A stretch of DNA of 64,000 nucleotides, from assembly GCA_964385175.1 (NCBI GenBank), contig CAYLNL010000010.1:30152-94151 (forward strand), written 5' to 3'. The first letter of the stretch is position 1; each line of letters starts with the position of its first letter. This DNA is from CAYLNL01 sp964385175. GTDB lineage: Bacteria > Bacteroidota > Bacteroidia > Flavobacteriales > Flavobacteriaceae. The position numbers were made by a program, and so were the translations under genes. The notes below the pieces were generated by a model that saw nothing but the letters and a program-made list of their open reading frames with translations, did not search any database and was not told where the DNA came from. This document shows, in pieces, positions 33,419 through 42,170 of the stretch.

Positions 33419-34752
33419 CGGGTAAAAGTTAACCGTTTCACCTGCCTGTTTTCCGAAATTTGCCCCCGGCAATAGGCAAGATTCCCGTTTACAAAGGTAT
33501 GGGTAATTTCAGAGGTAAACGAAATGCCTTCCATGGGCGACCAGCCGCACTGGTAGCGAAGGTTTTCTTTAGAAACCGTCCAGGGGCTGCCAGGGTCTAT
33601 CAACACCATATCGGCGTAATAGCCTTCTCTTAAAAACCCTCTTTCGGCCACCTGGAAGAGAAGGGCGGGGTTGTGGCACATTTTTTCCACCATTTTTTCT
33701 ATGGAAATTTTCTTTTGTTGCACCATTTCCAACATGGCTACGAGCGCGTGTTGCACCATGGGCGCGCCCGAGGGCGCCTGCGTGTAGGGGAGTTGCTTTT
33801 CTGCCCAGGTGTGCGGGGCATGGTCGGTGGCTATAACGTCTATTCGGTTATCTAACAAGGCGCTCCACAAGGCTTCCCTGTCCCGGGCGGTTTTTATAGC
33901 CGGGTTCCACTTAATGAGTGTTCCCTTTTCGGCATAATCGGCATCGGTGAACCAGAGGTGGTGCAGGCATACCTCTGCCGTGATTTGTTTTTTTTCTAAG
34001 GGGATATCATTTCTAAAAAGATTTGTCTCTTTTGCGGTTGATACATGAAAAACGTGCAGGCGGGCGCCTGTTTTTTTCGCCAGGGCAATGGCACGGAAAG
34101 AAGAGCGGTAACAGGCTTCTTCGCTGCGGATGAGCGGATGAAAACGCATGGGAATGGCATCTCCGTACAAGGATTGATAGGTTTCTAAATTGGTTTTAAT
34201 GGTGGCTTCGTCTTCGCAATGCGCCGAAATAATGAGGTTTGTGTTACGGAAAATGTTTTCCAGCGCCTGCTCATCGTCCACCAGCATTGAGCCGGTAGAA
34301 GAGCCCAGAAAAACCTTGATGCCGGCGCAGGCGTTTTTATCTAATCGTTTTATTTCTTCTAAATTGTTGTTGGCGCCGCCCAGCATAAAGGAGTAGTTGG
34401 CGTAGGAGGTGCGCCCCGCTATGGCAAACTTTTCTTCCAGCGCCTGCAGGCTTGTAGCGGGGGGCTGAGTGTTGGGTTGTTCTATAAAAGAGGTGATTCC
34501 GCCCGCAATGGCTGCACGGCTTTCGCTGGCTATGGTGGCTTTGTGGGTGAGCCCGGGTTCGCGAAAATGCACCTGGTCGTCTATAACCCCGGGGAGCAGG
34601 TACATCCCGTTGGCTTCTATAATGGTATCGGAGTTTTTTGGGGCTATGTTGGGGGCTATTTTCTCAATTCGTTCTCCTGCCACCAGCACATCGCTTTCAA
34701 AAACCCGGTATTCGTTTACCAATCTGGCGTTTTTAATCAAAGTTCGGTTCAT
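33415..34752 (-). CDS. pyrC: Dihydroorotase-type amidohydrolase
   Basis: A 445-residue amidohydrolase. The N-terminal metal motif reads IDDQVHFREPGLTHKA, so the first His of the usual HxH is Gln, as I recall for this Bacteroidota group. Lys in AGIKVFLGSS, His in SAHCEDE and HVFHVSTAKE and Asp in ATDHAPH are present. It catalyses the ring closure to dihydroorotate in pyrimidine synthesis; if the Gln reduces activity a different substrate is possible. Its start overlaps the mannosyltransferase end by 20 nt. Confidence 0.88.
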   Translation of the reverse strand: MNRTLIKNARLVNEYRVFESDVLVAGERIEKIAPNIAPKNSDTIIEANGMYLLPGVIDDQVHFREPGLTHKATIASESRAAIAGGITSFIEQPNTQPPATSLQALEEKFAIAGRTSYANYSFMLGGANNNLEEIKRLDKNACAGIKVFLGSSTGSMLVDDEQALENIFRNTNLIISAHCEDEATIKTNLETYQSLYGDAIPMRFHPLIRSEEACYRSSFRAIALAKKTGARLHVFHVSTAKETNLFRNDIPLEKKQITAEVCLHHLWFTDADYAEKGTLIKWNPAIKTARDREALWSALLDNRIDVIATDHAPHTWAEKQLPYTQAPSGAPMVQHALVAMLEMVQQKKISIEKMVEKMCHNPALLFQVAERGFLREGYYADMVLIDPGSPWTVSKENLRYQCGWSPMEGISFTSEITHTFVNGNLAYCRGQISENRQVKRLTFTR

Positions 34753-35491
34753 GCTTCCAAAAGTTGGTTTTTTTAAAGAGGCTTTTAAATTTCATGGTTA
34801 TAACGCCAAAGATAGCTTCGTTAATAATTCTCCCGCTCATTTTAGAGATGCCTCGGGTTCGGTCTGTAAAAATAATGGGGATTTCTACGAGGTTGAATTT
34901 TTTAAGGAATGCCCGGAATTTGAGTTCAATCTGGAAAGCGTATCCCACAAACGAAATGTTTTGGATGCAGATGGCTTGTATCACTTCGCGCCGGTAACAA
35001 ACAAAGCCGGCGGTAGGGTCGCGAAGGGGCATACCGGTTATGAGCCGCACATAGAGGGAGGCGCCGTAGGAGAGAAGGATTCTGCTGAGGGGCCAATTAA
35101 CCACATTCACACCTTTCACGTAGCGGGAGCCAATGGCTACATCGGCGTTTTCGTATTGGCAAGCGTGGCAGAGGCGGGGCAAGTCCTGGGGGTTGTGCGA
35201 AAAATCAGCGTCCATTTGGCAAATAAAAGTGTATTCTCTTTTCAACGCCCACCGGAAACCGTGCAGGTAAGCGGTTCCTAACCCGCTTTTCTGGTTTCGC
35301 ACCTCTATGAACAGCCGCCCTGGAAATTCTCCTTGCAGGATTTCTACCCTATCAGCGGTGCCATCCGGGGAGTTGTCATCTACCACCAATACGTGAAAAA
35401 TGGGTTGTAACTGAAAAATAGCCCGCAGCAGTTCTTCAATGTTATCTGCCTCGTTATAGGTGGGGACAATAATAAGAGGGGTTATCTGCAT
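34733..35491 (-). CDS. Polyprenol-phosphate mannosyltransferase (DPM1-like)
   Basis: A 252-residue family 2 transferase with no membrane tail. IIVPTYNEADNIEELL, LVVDDNSPDGTADR and CQMDADFSHNPQDL (the DxD) are the DPM1-type signature, with GSRYVKGVNVVNWPL and FTDRTRGISKMS following. It moves mannose from GDP-mannose to polyprenyl phosphate, giving a lipid donor for O-glycosylation or envelope glycans. It opens an operon with dihydroorotase and the DUF4296 lipoprotein. Confidence 0.93.
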   Translation of the reverse strand: MQITPLIIVPTYNEADNIEELLRAIFQLQPIFHVLVVDDNSPDGTADRVEILQGEFPGRLFIEVRNQKSGLGTAYLHGFRWALKREYTFICQMDADFSHNPQDLPRLCHACQYENADVAIGSRYVKGVNVVNWPLSRILLSYGASLYVRLITGMPLRDPTAGFVCYRREVIQAICIQNISFVGYAFQIELKFRAFLKKFNLVEIPIIFTDRTRGISKMSGRIINEAIFGVITMKFKSLFKKTNFWKHEPNFD

Positions 35492-35508
35492 ACCAGGATT
35501 TATGGATA

Positions 35509-35516
35509 CAAAAATA
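35509..35516 (-). promoter_or_regulatory. -7 element of mannosyltransferase operon
   Basis: The reverse strand reads TATTTTTG, 17 nt before ATG 35491. Confidence 0.6.
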
Positions 35517-35626
35517 CTATATTGTCCTGGTTCCGGGGCAGGCTTATAATTAAAGACTCTATATTGCCTTTCTTGTTTTGTTTACGGATTACGGGATATT
35601 TAGCGCTATTTGCTAATTACGCTCTT

Positions 35627-36094
35627 TTAATTGCGGATGCCGAATCGTTTTTCTCGTCGTTCCCGTAGTTTTTCCAGTAGTTGCTGGTTAAAATCGTCTT
35701 CTACTGTTTTCAGGAGGATGATTTTTTTTGCAGGAAGTACTTTTTTAAGGTCTGCGGTAAGTTTTTTTCGCTGCTCGAACAATTTTGCTTCAATGGTTTC
35801 CATTTCATCTAACAGTTTTCGTGCTTCGTTTTCGGAAATAGAATTTTCCAGGGATTCCCTGAAATTATTTTTAAGGTTTTGGAGGGCTACATTACGGAGT
35901 TGATGAGTGTTTTCATCATATTCATTATAAATGGGCCAAAATTTCTGGGCTTCTTCAGCAGATAGTTGCAATCGTTCGGTAATAAAAGCCATTTTCAGCG
36001 CTTTTATCCGTTCTTTGCCAGCAAAAGTTTGGGAACAAACGGTGAATGAGATTCCCAGGAGGCAAAGAATAAATAATATGTTTTTTCGGTTCAT
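35627..36094 (-). CDS. Periplasmic Spy/CpxP-like ECF-associated protein
   Basis: A 155-residue exported protein with a signal peptide (1-21). The mature part is all helix, with ITERLQLSAEEAQKFWPIYN, the LTxxQ-like segment of Spy/CpxP-type chaperones. In Flavobacteriia such proteins are annotated as sensors of ECF sigma factors. It is the third gene of an operon with the sigma factor and a membrane protein, consistent with sensing or buffering envelope stress. Confidence 0.85.
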   Translation of the reverse strand: MNRKNILFILCLLGISFTVCSQTFAGKERIKALKMAFITERLQLSAEEAQKFWPIYNEYDENTHQLRNVALQNLKNNFRESLENSISENEARKLLDEMETIEAKLFEQRKKLTADLKKVLPAKKIILLKTVEDDFNQQLLEKLRERREKRFGIRN

Positions 36095-36099
36095 AGGTT

Positions 36100-36618
36100 T
36101 TAATTTTCAAGAGAGAGGTCGTGATACGGGTCTATATTTTCCGACAGGTAATCTATCAACGCTTCGTCTTCTATTTTAGTAGTTGTTAGGGTAATCTCTG
36201 CAAAATCTTCTGCATCAAAAACTTTTGCCAGGTCATATTCTTGCAGGGAAATATAGCCGTTATCTATATAGCGTTCCACATCGGCAATGGTTATAGTGTT
36301 TACGGTTGCAGAGGCGGGAATTCTATTTTCCAAGAGGAAAAAGAGCGCCACCGCAGCCGCTACAGCGCTTGCGGCATAGTAGATTTTTTTGTAACGGGCA
36401 AAAGGTATAATCTTACCTTTTGGGGCGGGTTGAAGTTTTTTGTATAATGTGGGCTCAAATTCTTTAAAATAATTTGCGGGAACTGAAAATGCTTCTTTTT
36501 CTGGGAGGGTAGCTGGTTTTTCTGCAAGTTTTTCAAAAAGAGCGTCTTCCAGCTTGTGCAGGTAGTCTTCGGGGATTTTGAAGCCGGGGTTTTTTGTATG
36601 GAGTTGCTCTTTTTTCAT
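36100..36618 (-). CDS. Single-pass membrane protein, probable anti-sigma factor
   Basis: A 172-residue protein. The N-terminal 75 residues are cytoplasmic and rich in FEKLAEKPATLPEKEAFSVP-type short motifs, one membrane helix follows (about 79-98, YYAASAVAAAVALFFLLEN), and the periplasmic tail ends in the acidic DPYHDLSLEN. There is no clear zinc anti-sigma motif. Position between an ECF sigma gene and a Spy-like gene makes an anti-sigma role likely but unproven. Confidence 0.75.
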   Translation of the reverse strand: MKKEQLHTKNPGFKIPEDYLHKLEDALFEKLAEKPATLPEKEAFSVPANYFKEFEPTLYKKLQPAPKGKIIPFARYKKIYYAASAVAAAVALFFLLENRIPASATVNTITIADVERYIDNGYISLQEYDLAKVFDAEDFAEITLTTTKIEDEALIDYLSENIDPYHDLSLEN

Positions 36619-36650
36619 CTGCTGGTTAGACGATTTATTTATAAAAAGGT

Positions 36651-37193
36651 TTAAACTGTGGTAATGTATTGTTCAATTTTTTTTACAGCGTGGTGGTAAG
36701 AAGCTTTTAAAGCGCCTACCGAGGTGCCTATGATTTCTGAAATTTCTTCGTATTTCAATTCTTCAAAATATTTCATGTTGAAGATAATTCGCTGTTTTTC
36801 GGGTAACGAGGCGATGGCTTTTTGGAGTTTTAACTGGAGGGCGTCTCCTTCAAAATACGGGTCGGCAGATAGCTGGGATGCTTTTTTTTCCATCCATTCT
36901 TCTGAAGATATATTGTATTTTCGGGCGGCGCTGTTTAAAAAAGAAATGGCTTCGTTGGTAGCGATACGATACATCCACGAGTAGAGAGCGCTTTCTCCCT
37001 TAAACCCATCAATGTTGCGATAGACTTTTATAAACGTGTTTTGTAATACATCATCTGCATCGTCGTGGTTGAGCACTATGCGGCGTATGTGCCAATACAA
37101 GCGTTCCTTGTATGTGGCAACTAATTTGCGGAAGGCCTGTTCCTGCGTTTTTTTCTCCTGTAATTCTGCTATAAAAGCTGTTTCACTCGTCAA
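36651..37193 (-). CDS. ECF-type RNA polymerase sigma factor
   Basis: A 180-residue sigma factor. Region 2 is AFRKLVATYKERLYWHIRRI with DDADDVLQNTFIKVYRNID and SWMYRIATNEAISFLN; region 4 is FNMKYFEELKYEEISEIIGT, the helix-turn-helix. It starts at a TTG (37193), with no ATG that leaves region 2 intact. It heads an operon with a membrane protein and a Spy-like periplasmic protein. The target genes are unknown. Confidence 0.92.
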   Translation of the reverse strand: MTSETAFIAELQEKKTQEQAFRKLVATYKERLYWHIRRIVLNHDDADDVLQNTFIKVYRNIDGFKGESALYSWMYRIATNEAISFLNSAARKYNISSEEWMEKKASQLSADPYFEGDALQLKLQKAIASLPEKQRIIFNMKYFEELKYEEISEIIGTSVGALKASYHHAVKKIEQYITTV

Positions 37194-37249
37194 ACCCGGA
37201 AATATTTCTTGTTCTTAGACGGGAAGATAGTAAAAAAGTTTAATGCGTC

Positions 37250-37420
37250 TTATTTATTTTTTATGGAGTGGGTTGTTGTATGGTTTGTGGGGTAAAAAAT
37301 AGAAATGGTAAAGTTTGAGAAGAGTGTGGTATGCTTTTCAGCAATTTGAGTAATAAATTCTTTTCCAGTTAAAACAACCAGCGGTTTATGTTCTTCCTGG
37401 CAGACGATAAGTATATACAT
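37250..37420 (-). CDS. Possible 56-aa small protein
   Basis: The reverse strand reads ATG at 37420 to TAA at 37252: MYILIVCQEEHKPLVVLTGK, then EFITQIAEKH, ending THSIKNK. It begins with a hydrophobic strand and then a helix-like stretch, and does not overlap the sigma gene 56 nt downstream. I know no family for it. It could be a small regulator, a decayed gene or chance. Confidence 0.3.
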   Translation of the reverse strand: MYILIVCQEEHKPLVVLTGKEFITQIAEKHTTLFSNFTISIFYPTNHTTTHSIKNK

Positions 37421-37530
37421 GAGGTGAGTTCATTGATGTTAACTATAAAGATTTGAATATTTATCTTTAAATTTGAATTGCGCGTATAATAAATTAATTT
37501 GAGATAAGTATATATAACAAATAAACTTTT

Positions 37531-38370
37531 ATGAAAAAAGAGATATCGGTTCAGTTGTTTGAGCAAAAGCAAGTGCGCTCTTTGTGGAGTGATACGCAGG
37601 AGAGATGGTTTTTCTCTATTGTAGATATAGTAGCTGTTTTAACTGAAAGCCCTAATCCGAGAAAGTATTGGAGTGTGCTGAAAGCCAGGCTGAGAAAAGA
37701 AGGAAGTGAGTTGACTACAAATTGTAGTCAACTGAAAATGTTATCTTCTGATGGTAAATATTATAAAACCGATGTAGCAGATACTGAACAGGTATTTCGA
37801 TTAATTCAGTCCATTCCTTCTCCCAAAGCAGAGCCTTTTAAACTTTGGTTAGCCCGGGTAGGCCGTGAACGATTAGATGAAATGCAAGACCCAGAGCAAA
37901 GTATTGACCGTGCTTTAGAAAACTACATTCGGTTGGGCTATTCTGAAAATTGGATTAATCAACGCTTAAAAAGTATTGAAATTCGTAAAGAACTTACCGA
38001 TGAGTGGAGGCGATTGGGTTTAAAAGAAGGAGTCCAGTTTGCCACACTTACGGACATCATTACCAAGAGTTGGTCGGGAAAAACCACCAAAGAATATAAA
38101 GTATTGAAAGGTCTTAAAAAGGAAAACCTCCGCGATAACATGACCAATACGGAACTCATCCTGAACATGTTGGCAGAGGCTTCTACCAAAGATATTTCGC
38201 AAGCTACTGAACCCAAAACCTTTGAGGAAAGTAAAAAAGTGGCTCAACAAGGCGGTACTGTGGCAAAAGTTGCCCGACAAGAATTAGAAGCCAAAACTGG
38301 CAAAAAGGTAGTAACTGAATTGAATGCAAAAAAAGCACTCCAATCTAAAGGCAAAAAAGATACAGATTAA
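37531..38370 (+). CDS. BRO-N family protein (phage antirepressor-like)
   Basis: A 279-residue protein. The N-terminal BRO-N domain covers about 5-130 (WFFSIVDIVAVLTESPNPRK, YWSVLKARLRKEGSELTTN, RLIQSIPSPKAEPFKLWLA, VGRERLDE). The C-terminal half is conserved in Bacteroidota BRO proteins (DEWRRLGLKEGVQFATLTDI, then a Lys-rich tail). Such genes are often phage-derived or mobile and are DNA-binding; DinD, whose remnant is at 9971, shares the domain. The gene stands alone between a sigma operon and an exporter. It contains a perfect inverted repeat at 37710-37732. Confidence 0.88.
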   Translation: MKKEISVQLFEQKQVRSLWSDTQERWFFSIVDIVAVLTESPNPRKYWSVLKARLRKEGSELTTNCSQLKMLSSDGKYYKTDVADTEQVFRLIQSIPSPKAEPFKLWLARVGRERLDEMQDPEQSIDRALENYIRLGYSENWINQRLKSIEIRKELTDEWRRLGLKEGVQFATLTDIITKSWSGKTTKEYKVLKGLKKENLRDNMTNTELILNMLAEASTKDISQATEPKTFEESKKVAQQGGTVAKVARQELEAKTGKKVVTELNAKKALQSKGKKDTD

Positions 38371-38394
38371 ACATACCTTGCAAATGGTTAAGGG

Positions 38395-38414
38395 TTGTAT
38401 GATTTTTCATACAA
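38395..38414. terminator. Hairpin between convergent BRO and exporter genes
   Basis: TTGTATG pairs with CATACAA across ATTTTT. It lies between two converging genes and could end transcription in both directions, although there is no long T run. Confidence 0.4.
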
Positions 38415-38424
38415 TACAATCCTA

Positions 38425-40257
38425 TTAATCAAAAGACTGCATATCAATCAATTTTTTATATACCCCGTTTTGTTGAATAAGTTCTGCATGGGTTCCCTGC
38501 TCCACAATTTCGCCTTTTTGCATTACCACAATGAGGTTGGCGCTCTGGATGGTGGAAAGCCGATGTGCTATGACGATGGCGGTACGGTTTTTCATCATGT
38601 TTTCCAGGGCGTTTTGCACTAATTTTTCACTTTCGGTATCTAATGCCGAGGTGGCTTCGTCTAAAATCATAATAGGCGGATTTTTTAGCACAGCGCGGGC
38701 TATGGCTAATCGTTGCTTTTGCCCGCCGCTCAGCTTACCGCCGGCATCGCCAATATAGGTCTCAAATTGTTGCGGCAATTCCTTTATAAACTCAGAGGCA
38801 TTGGCTATATGGGCTGCTTCCAGGACTTCGCGTACTGTGGCACCGGGTTTCCCGAGTTTCAGGTTATTGGCAACTGTGTCGTTAAACAGGATGGAATCTT
38901 GAGACACTATGCCCATGAGGGAACGAAGGGAATGTAGCGAAATGTCTTTAATATTAATGCCATCTATGGTTATACTCCCTTCTTCCACATCATAAAAACG
39001 GGGTACCAGGTTGGCGATAGTGCTTTTTCCGCTACCAGACTGCCCCACGAGCGCTACAGTTTTCCCTTTGGGAATTTCTAATGAGATGTTTTTTAGCACA
39101 TACTCATCTTCATATTTAAAGGATACATTTTTAAAAGATATTCCTTGTTCTAAGCTATTTTTTTGAATGGCATCGGGGTTGTCTGTGATGGTATTGGGGG
39201 TTTCCAGCACTTCAAAAATCCGCTCGGCAGAGGCGCTGCCCTTCCGGATATTGTAGTTGAGGGTGGTTAATTCTTTCACGGGGTTTATGATGGTATAGAA
39301 CAACCCAATGTAGCCAATGAATTCCTGGGGGGTTAGTGAACTGTTATGGGTGAGCACCAGGCTGCCGCCATACCACAAAACGCCAATTACTACCAGGACG
39401 CCTAAGAACTCGCTTAGAGGAGAGGCAAGCCCCCGGCGGTGGGTTACCTTTGTCATAATGGCTTTGAAACGAGAGGTAGAGGTTTTAAATTTTTGTGCTA
39501 CTTCGGTTTCCGCATTAAATGCTTTTATGATGCGTAGCCCGGTTAATGTTTCTTCTATTAGGGAGATAAAAATGCCATTTTCTTTTTGCGCTGTATGCGA
39601 TTGGGCTTTTAATTTTTTTCCTAAATAGGAAATAATGAACCCGGAAGCGGGTAGCAAAATGAACACAAAGAGGGTAAGCTGCGGACTTATGTTGAGCATG
39701 GCTATCAGCACAAAGAGAATAGTGAGCGGCTCGCGTACCAGCGACTCCAGCGAGTTCAGGAAAGAGGCTTCTACTTCTTTTACATCAGTAGTCATACGAG
39801 ACAGTAAATCGCCTTTTCGTTTTTCAGAAAAATAGGCCAGGGGTAGCGACACGGTTTTTTCATAGAGAGCATCCTGGATGTTTTTTATAATGCCGGTTCT
39901 TATATAGGAGAGAACGTATAAGGCGAGATAGCGGAACAAGTTTTTTAAAAAGAAGATAGTAACACTTAGAATACAAATAAAGATAAGAGCGGCTACTGGC
40001 CCATCTATAGTTATTTTTTGGGTGAGAAAATAGTTGAGGTTGTCTTCAATGTAGCTGCGGAGGTTGCCCATGCCGGAAAAAACAGGTTGCTTGACTACTT
40101 TTTCTTGTGTGCTGAACAGGATACCAAGCGTTGGGATGAAAACAATGATAGAAAGTACATTGAAAAAAGCATAAAAAATATTAAAAATGATATTTAGCCA
40201 CGAATAGGATTTATAGGCTTTTAGGAAAGACAGGATTTTTAGGAGAGAACGATTCAT
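38425..40257 (-). CDS. MsbA-type ABC exporter (fused)
   Basis: A 610-residue half-transporter. Six membrane helices lie in residues 15-325 and the ATPase in 365-610: Walker A GQSGSGKST, Q-loop SQDSILFND, signature LSGGQKQRLAIARAV, Walker B IMILDEATSALD and H-loop AHRLS. It most resembles MsbA-like lipid A or lipid exporters; drug export is the alternative. The start overlaps the phosphohexomutase stop by one base (TAATG), so the two are translated together. Confidence 0.93.
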   Translation of the reverse strand: MNRSLLKILSFLKAYKSYSWLNIIFNIFYAFFNVLSIIVFIPTLGILFSTQEKVVKQPVFSGMGNLRSYIEDNLNYFLTQKITIDGPVAALIFICILSVTIFFLKNLFRYLALYVLSYIRTGIIKNIQDALYEKTVSLPLAYFSEKRKGDLLSRMTTDVKEVEASFLNSLESLVREPLTILFVLIAMLNISPQLTLFVFILLPASGFIISYLGKKLKAQSHTAQKENGIFISLIEETLTGLRIIKAFNAETEVAQKFKTSTSRFKAIMTKVTHRRGLASPLSEFLGVLVVIGVLWYGGSLVLTHNSSLTPQEFIGYIGLFYTIINPVKELTTLNYNIRKGSASAERIFEVLETPNTITDNPDAIQKNSLEQGISFKNVSFKYEDEYVLKNISLEIPKGKTVALVGQSGSGKSTIANLVPRFYDVEEGSITIDGINIKDISLHSLRSLMGIVSQDSILFNDTVANNLKLGKPGATVREVLEAAHIANASEFIKELPQQFETYIGDAGGKLSGGQKQRLAIARAVLKNPPIMILDEATSALDTESEKLVQNALENMMKNRTAIVIAHRLSTIQSANLIVVMQKGEIVEQGTHAELIQQNGVYKKLIDMQSFD

Positions 40258-41978
40258 TATATTAAATTCATAGCATTAGCGATAGCGTCTAAACGGGCTT
40301 CGAGAAGGGCTTCGGTTTTTTCAAAATCGGCTTTTCGGGCTAAAGGCGCGTTCACACTGAGATAGAATTTTATCTTGGGCTCGGTGCCACTGGGTCGGGC
40401 GGCTATCTTACTGCCATCTTCTGTATAAAAAATTAACACATCTGATTTTGGGACGGTGAGTGTTTCCTGTGCGCCTGTGCGAGCGTTGTATGCGCGTGCA
40501 ATTTTGTAATCTTCTACCCGTATTACTTTGGAATTATTGATAGCTGTCGGCGGGTTTTTGCGAAGTTCTTCCATCATGTTTTGGATGGCTGCGGCGCCTT
40601 CTGCTCCTTTTTTGGTAAATGAAATCAATCGCTCTTTATAAAAACCAAATTGCAGGTAGCAGTTGATGAGTTCTTCGTAGAATGAGCTACCCTTTGCCTT
40701 GGCGAATGCGGCAATTTCAAAGGCAAGAAGGGAGGCGGTGATGGCGTCTTTATCTCGCACAAACTGGCCTACCATAAACCCAAAGCTTTCTTCACCTCCA
40801 CCTATAAAAGGCTGGCCCGGAAAGTCCCGTATCATTTTAGCTATCCACTTAAAACCAGTGAGGCCTATTTTACATTCTACACCATAGGCCTGGGCGAGTT
40901 TTTCCATCATAGGAGTAGAAACAATGGTAGAGCCTATAAACTCATTGCCCTGCAAACCTTTTTCCCGCCAATGGTCAAGCAAAAACTTAGTCATCATCAC
41001 CATCGCCTGGTTGCCATTGAGCAAGATTAGTTTTCCTTGCAGGTTACGCACAGCAATTCCCAGCCGGTCGCTGTCGGGGTCTGTGCCAATAACTATATCG
41101 GCGCCAATTTTCTCAGCTTTTTGGAGCGCTATTTTCAACGCCTCGGGCTCTTCGGGGTTGGGAGAAGCCACGGTGGGAAAGTCGCCATTGGGAGTAGCCT
41201 GCTCTTCTACGATATGGAAATTGGTATAGCCGGCTTGTTTTACCACCCGAGGAAGGAGGGTAATGGCAGTGCCATGCAGGGGTGTAAAAACTATAGAGAG
41301 GTTTTCTTTTTGGGGGGCGCCAAAAGCGCCACTTTGAAGGGAGGCGTTTATAAAGGCTTCGTCTATTTCTTCGCCTATGTATTGAATGCGGTTTTCATTG
41401 GCTGTAAAGCGAATGTCTTCGAAGCGCAGGGCTTCAATTTGGCGCATAATTTCTTCGTCCTGGGGGGGTACTAACTGCCCGCCATCTGTCCAATACACCT
41501 TATAGCCATTATATTCAGGAGGGTTATGCGATGCGGTGAGCACTACGCCGCAATGACAGCGAAGGTATTTCACGGCGAAAGAAAGCAGGGGAGTGGGGCG
41601 TAATTCAGAAAACAGGAATACATTTATTCCGTTGGCAGAAAATACATCGGCTACTACTTTGGCAAGGGTTTTTGAATTATGGCGGCAATCGTATGCAATT
41701 ACTGCGCGAAGCGTTTCTTTCGGGTAGGTTTTTTTTAAATAATGACTCAACCCCTGTGTATTTTTCCCGAGAGTGTATTTGTTAATGCGGTTGGTTCCTA
41801 CTCCCATAATGCCGCGCATACCGCCTGTGCCAAAGGCTAAGTTTTTATAGAAACGGTCTTTTATTTCGTGGGGGTGTTGGGCTATGAGCGCTGCTACCTC
41901 GGTGCGGGTGGCCTCATCAAAGGGTTCAGAAAGCCAGGTTTGGGCTATTTTCAGGCTATTTTCTAAGGTAGCATCCAT
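40257..41978 (-). CDS. Phosphoglucomutase/phosphomannomutase
   Basis: A 573-residue alpha-D-phosphohexomutase. The phosphoserine loop is TASHNPPEYNGYKVYW, the magnesium loop GTDPDSDRLGIAV, the sugar loop GGEESFGF and the phosphate loop RPSGTEPKIKFYLS. It interconverts hexose 1- and 6-phosphates for glycan precursors. ATG 41978 is fixed by the -7 element at 41991; the longer frame starts upstream of it. Confidence 0.95.
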   Translation of the reverse strand: MDATLENSLKIAQTWLSEPFDEATRTEVAALIAQHPHEIKDRFYKNLAFGTGGMRGIMGVGTNRINKYTLGKNTQGLSHYLKKTYPKETLRAVIAYDCRHNSKTLAKVVADVFSANGINVFLFSELRPTPLLSFAVKYLRCHCGVVLTASHNPPEYNGYKVYWTDGGQLVPPQDEEIMRQIEALRFEDIRFTANENRIQYIGEEIDEAFINASLQSGAFGAPQKENLSIVFTPLHGTAITLLPRVVKQAGYTNFHIVEEQATPNGDFPTVASPNPEEPEALKIALQKAEKIGADIVIGTDPDSDRLGIAVRNLQGKLILLNGNQAMVMMTKFLLDHWREKGLQGNEFIGSTIVSTPMMEKLAQAYGVECKIGLTGFKWIAKMIRDFPGQPFIGGGEESFGFMVGQFVRDKDAITASLLAFEIAAFAKAKGSSFYEELINCYLQFGFYKERLISFTKKGAEGAAAIQNMMEELRKNPPTAINNSKVIRVEDYKIARAYNARTGAQETLTVPKSDVLIFYTEDGSKIAARPSGTEPKIKFYLSVNAPLARKADFEKTEALLEARLDAIANAMNLI

Positions 41979-41990
41979 GAATTTTTTTGG

Positions 41991-41998
41991 CAAAGTTA
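41991..41998 (-). promoter_or_regulatory. -7 element of phosphohexomutase-exporter operon
   Basis: The reverse strand reads TAACTTTG, 12 nt before ATG 41978. Confidence 0.6.
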
Positions 41999-42170
41999 TA
42001 GATTTAACATGTAACATGGGTTTTTGAAAACCTTTTTTGAACTAAGATGGTATAGGCCTGTGAGAAGAGTATTATTCTACACAAAAAAGGGTTTTGGTAA
42101 TAGTTAACTACTTATACTATATATAATATAGTAGATGATTTTGTGAATACGAATATTTTTTATATCGCTT

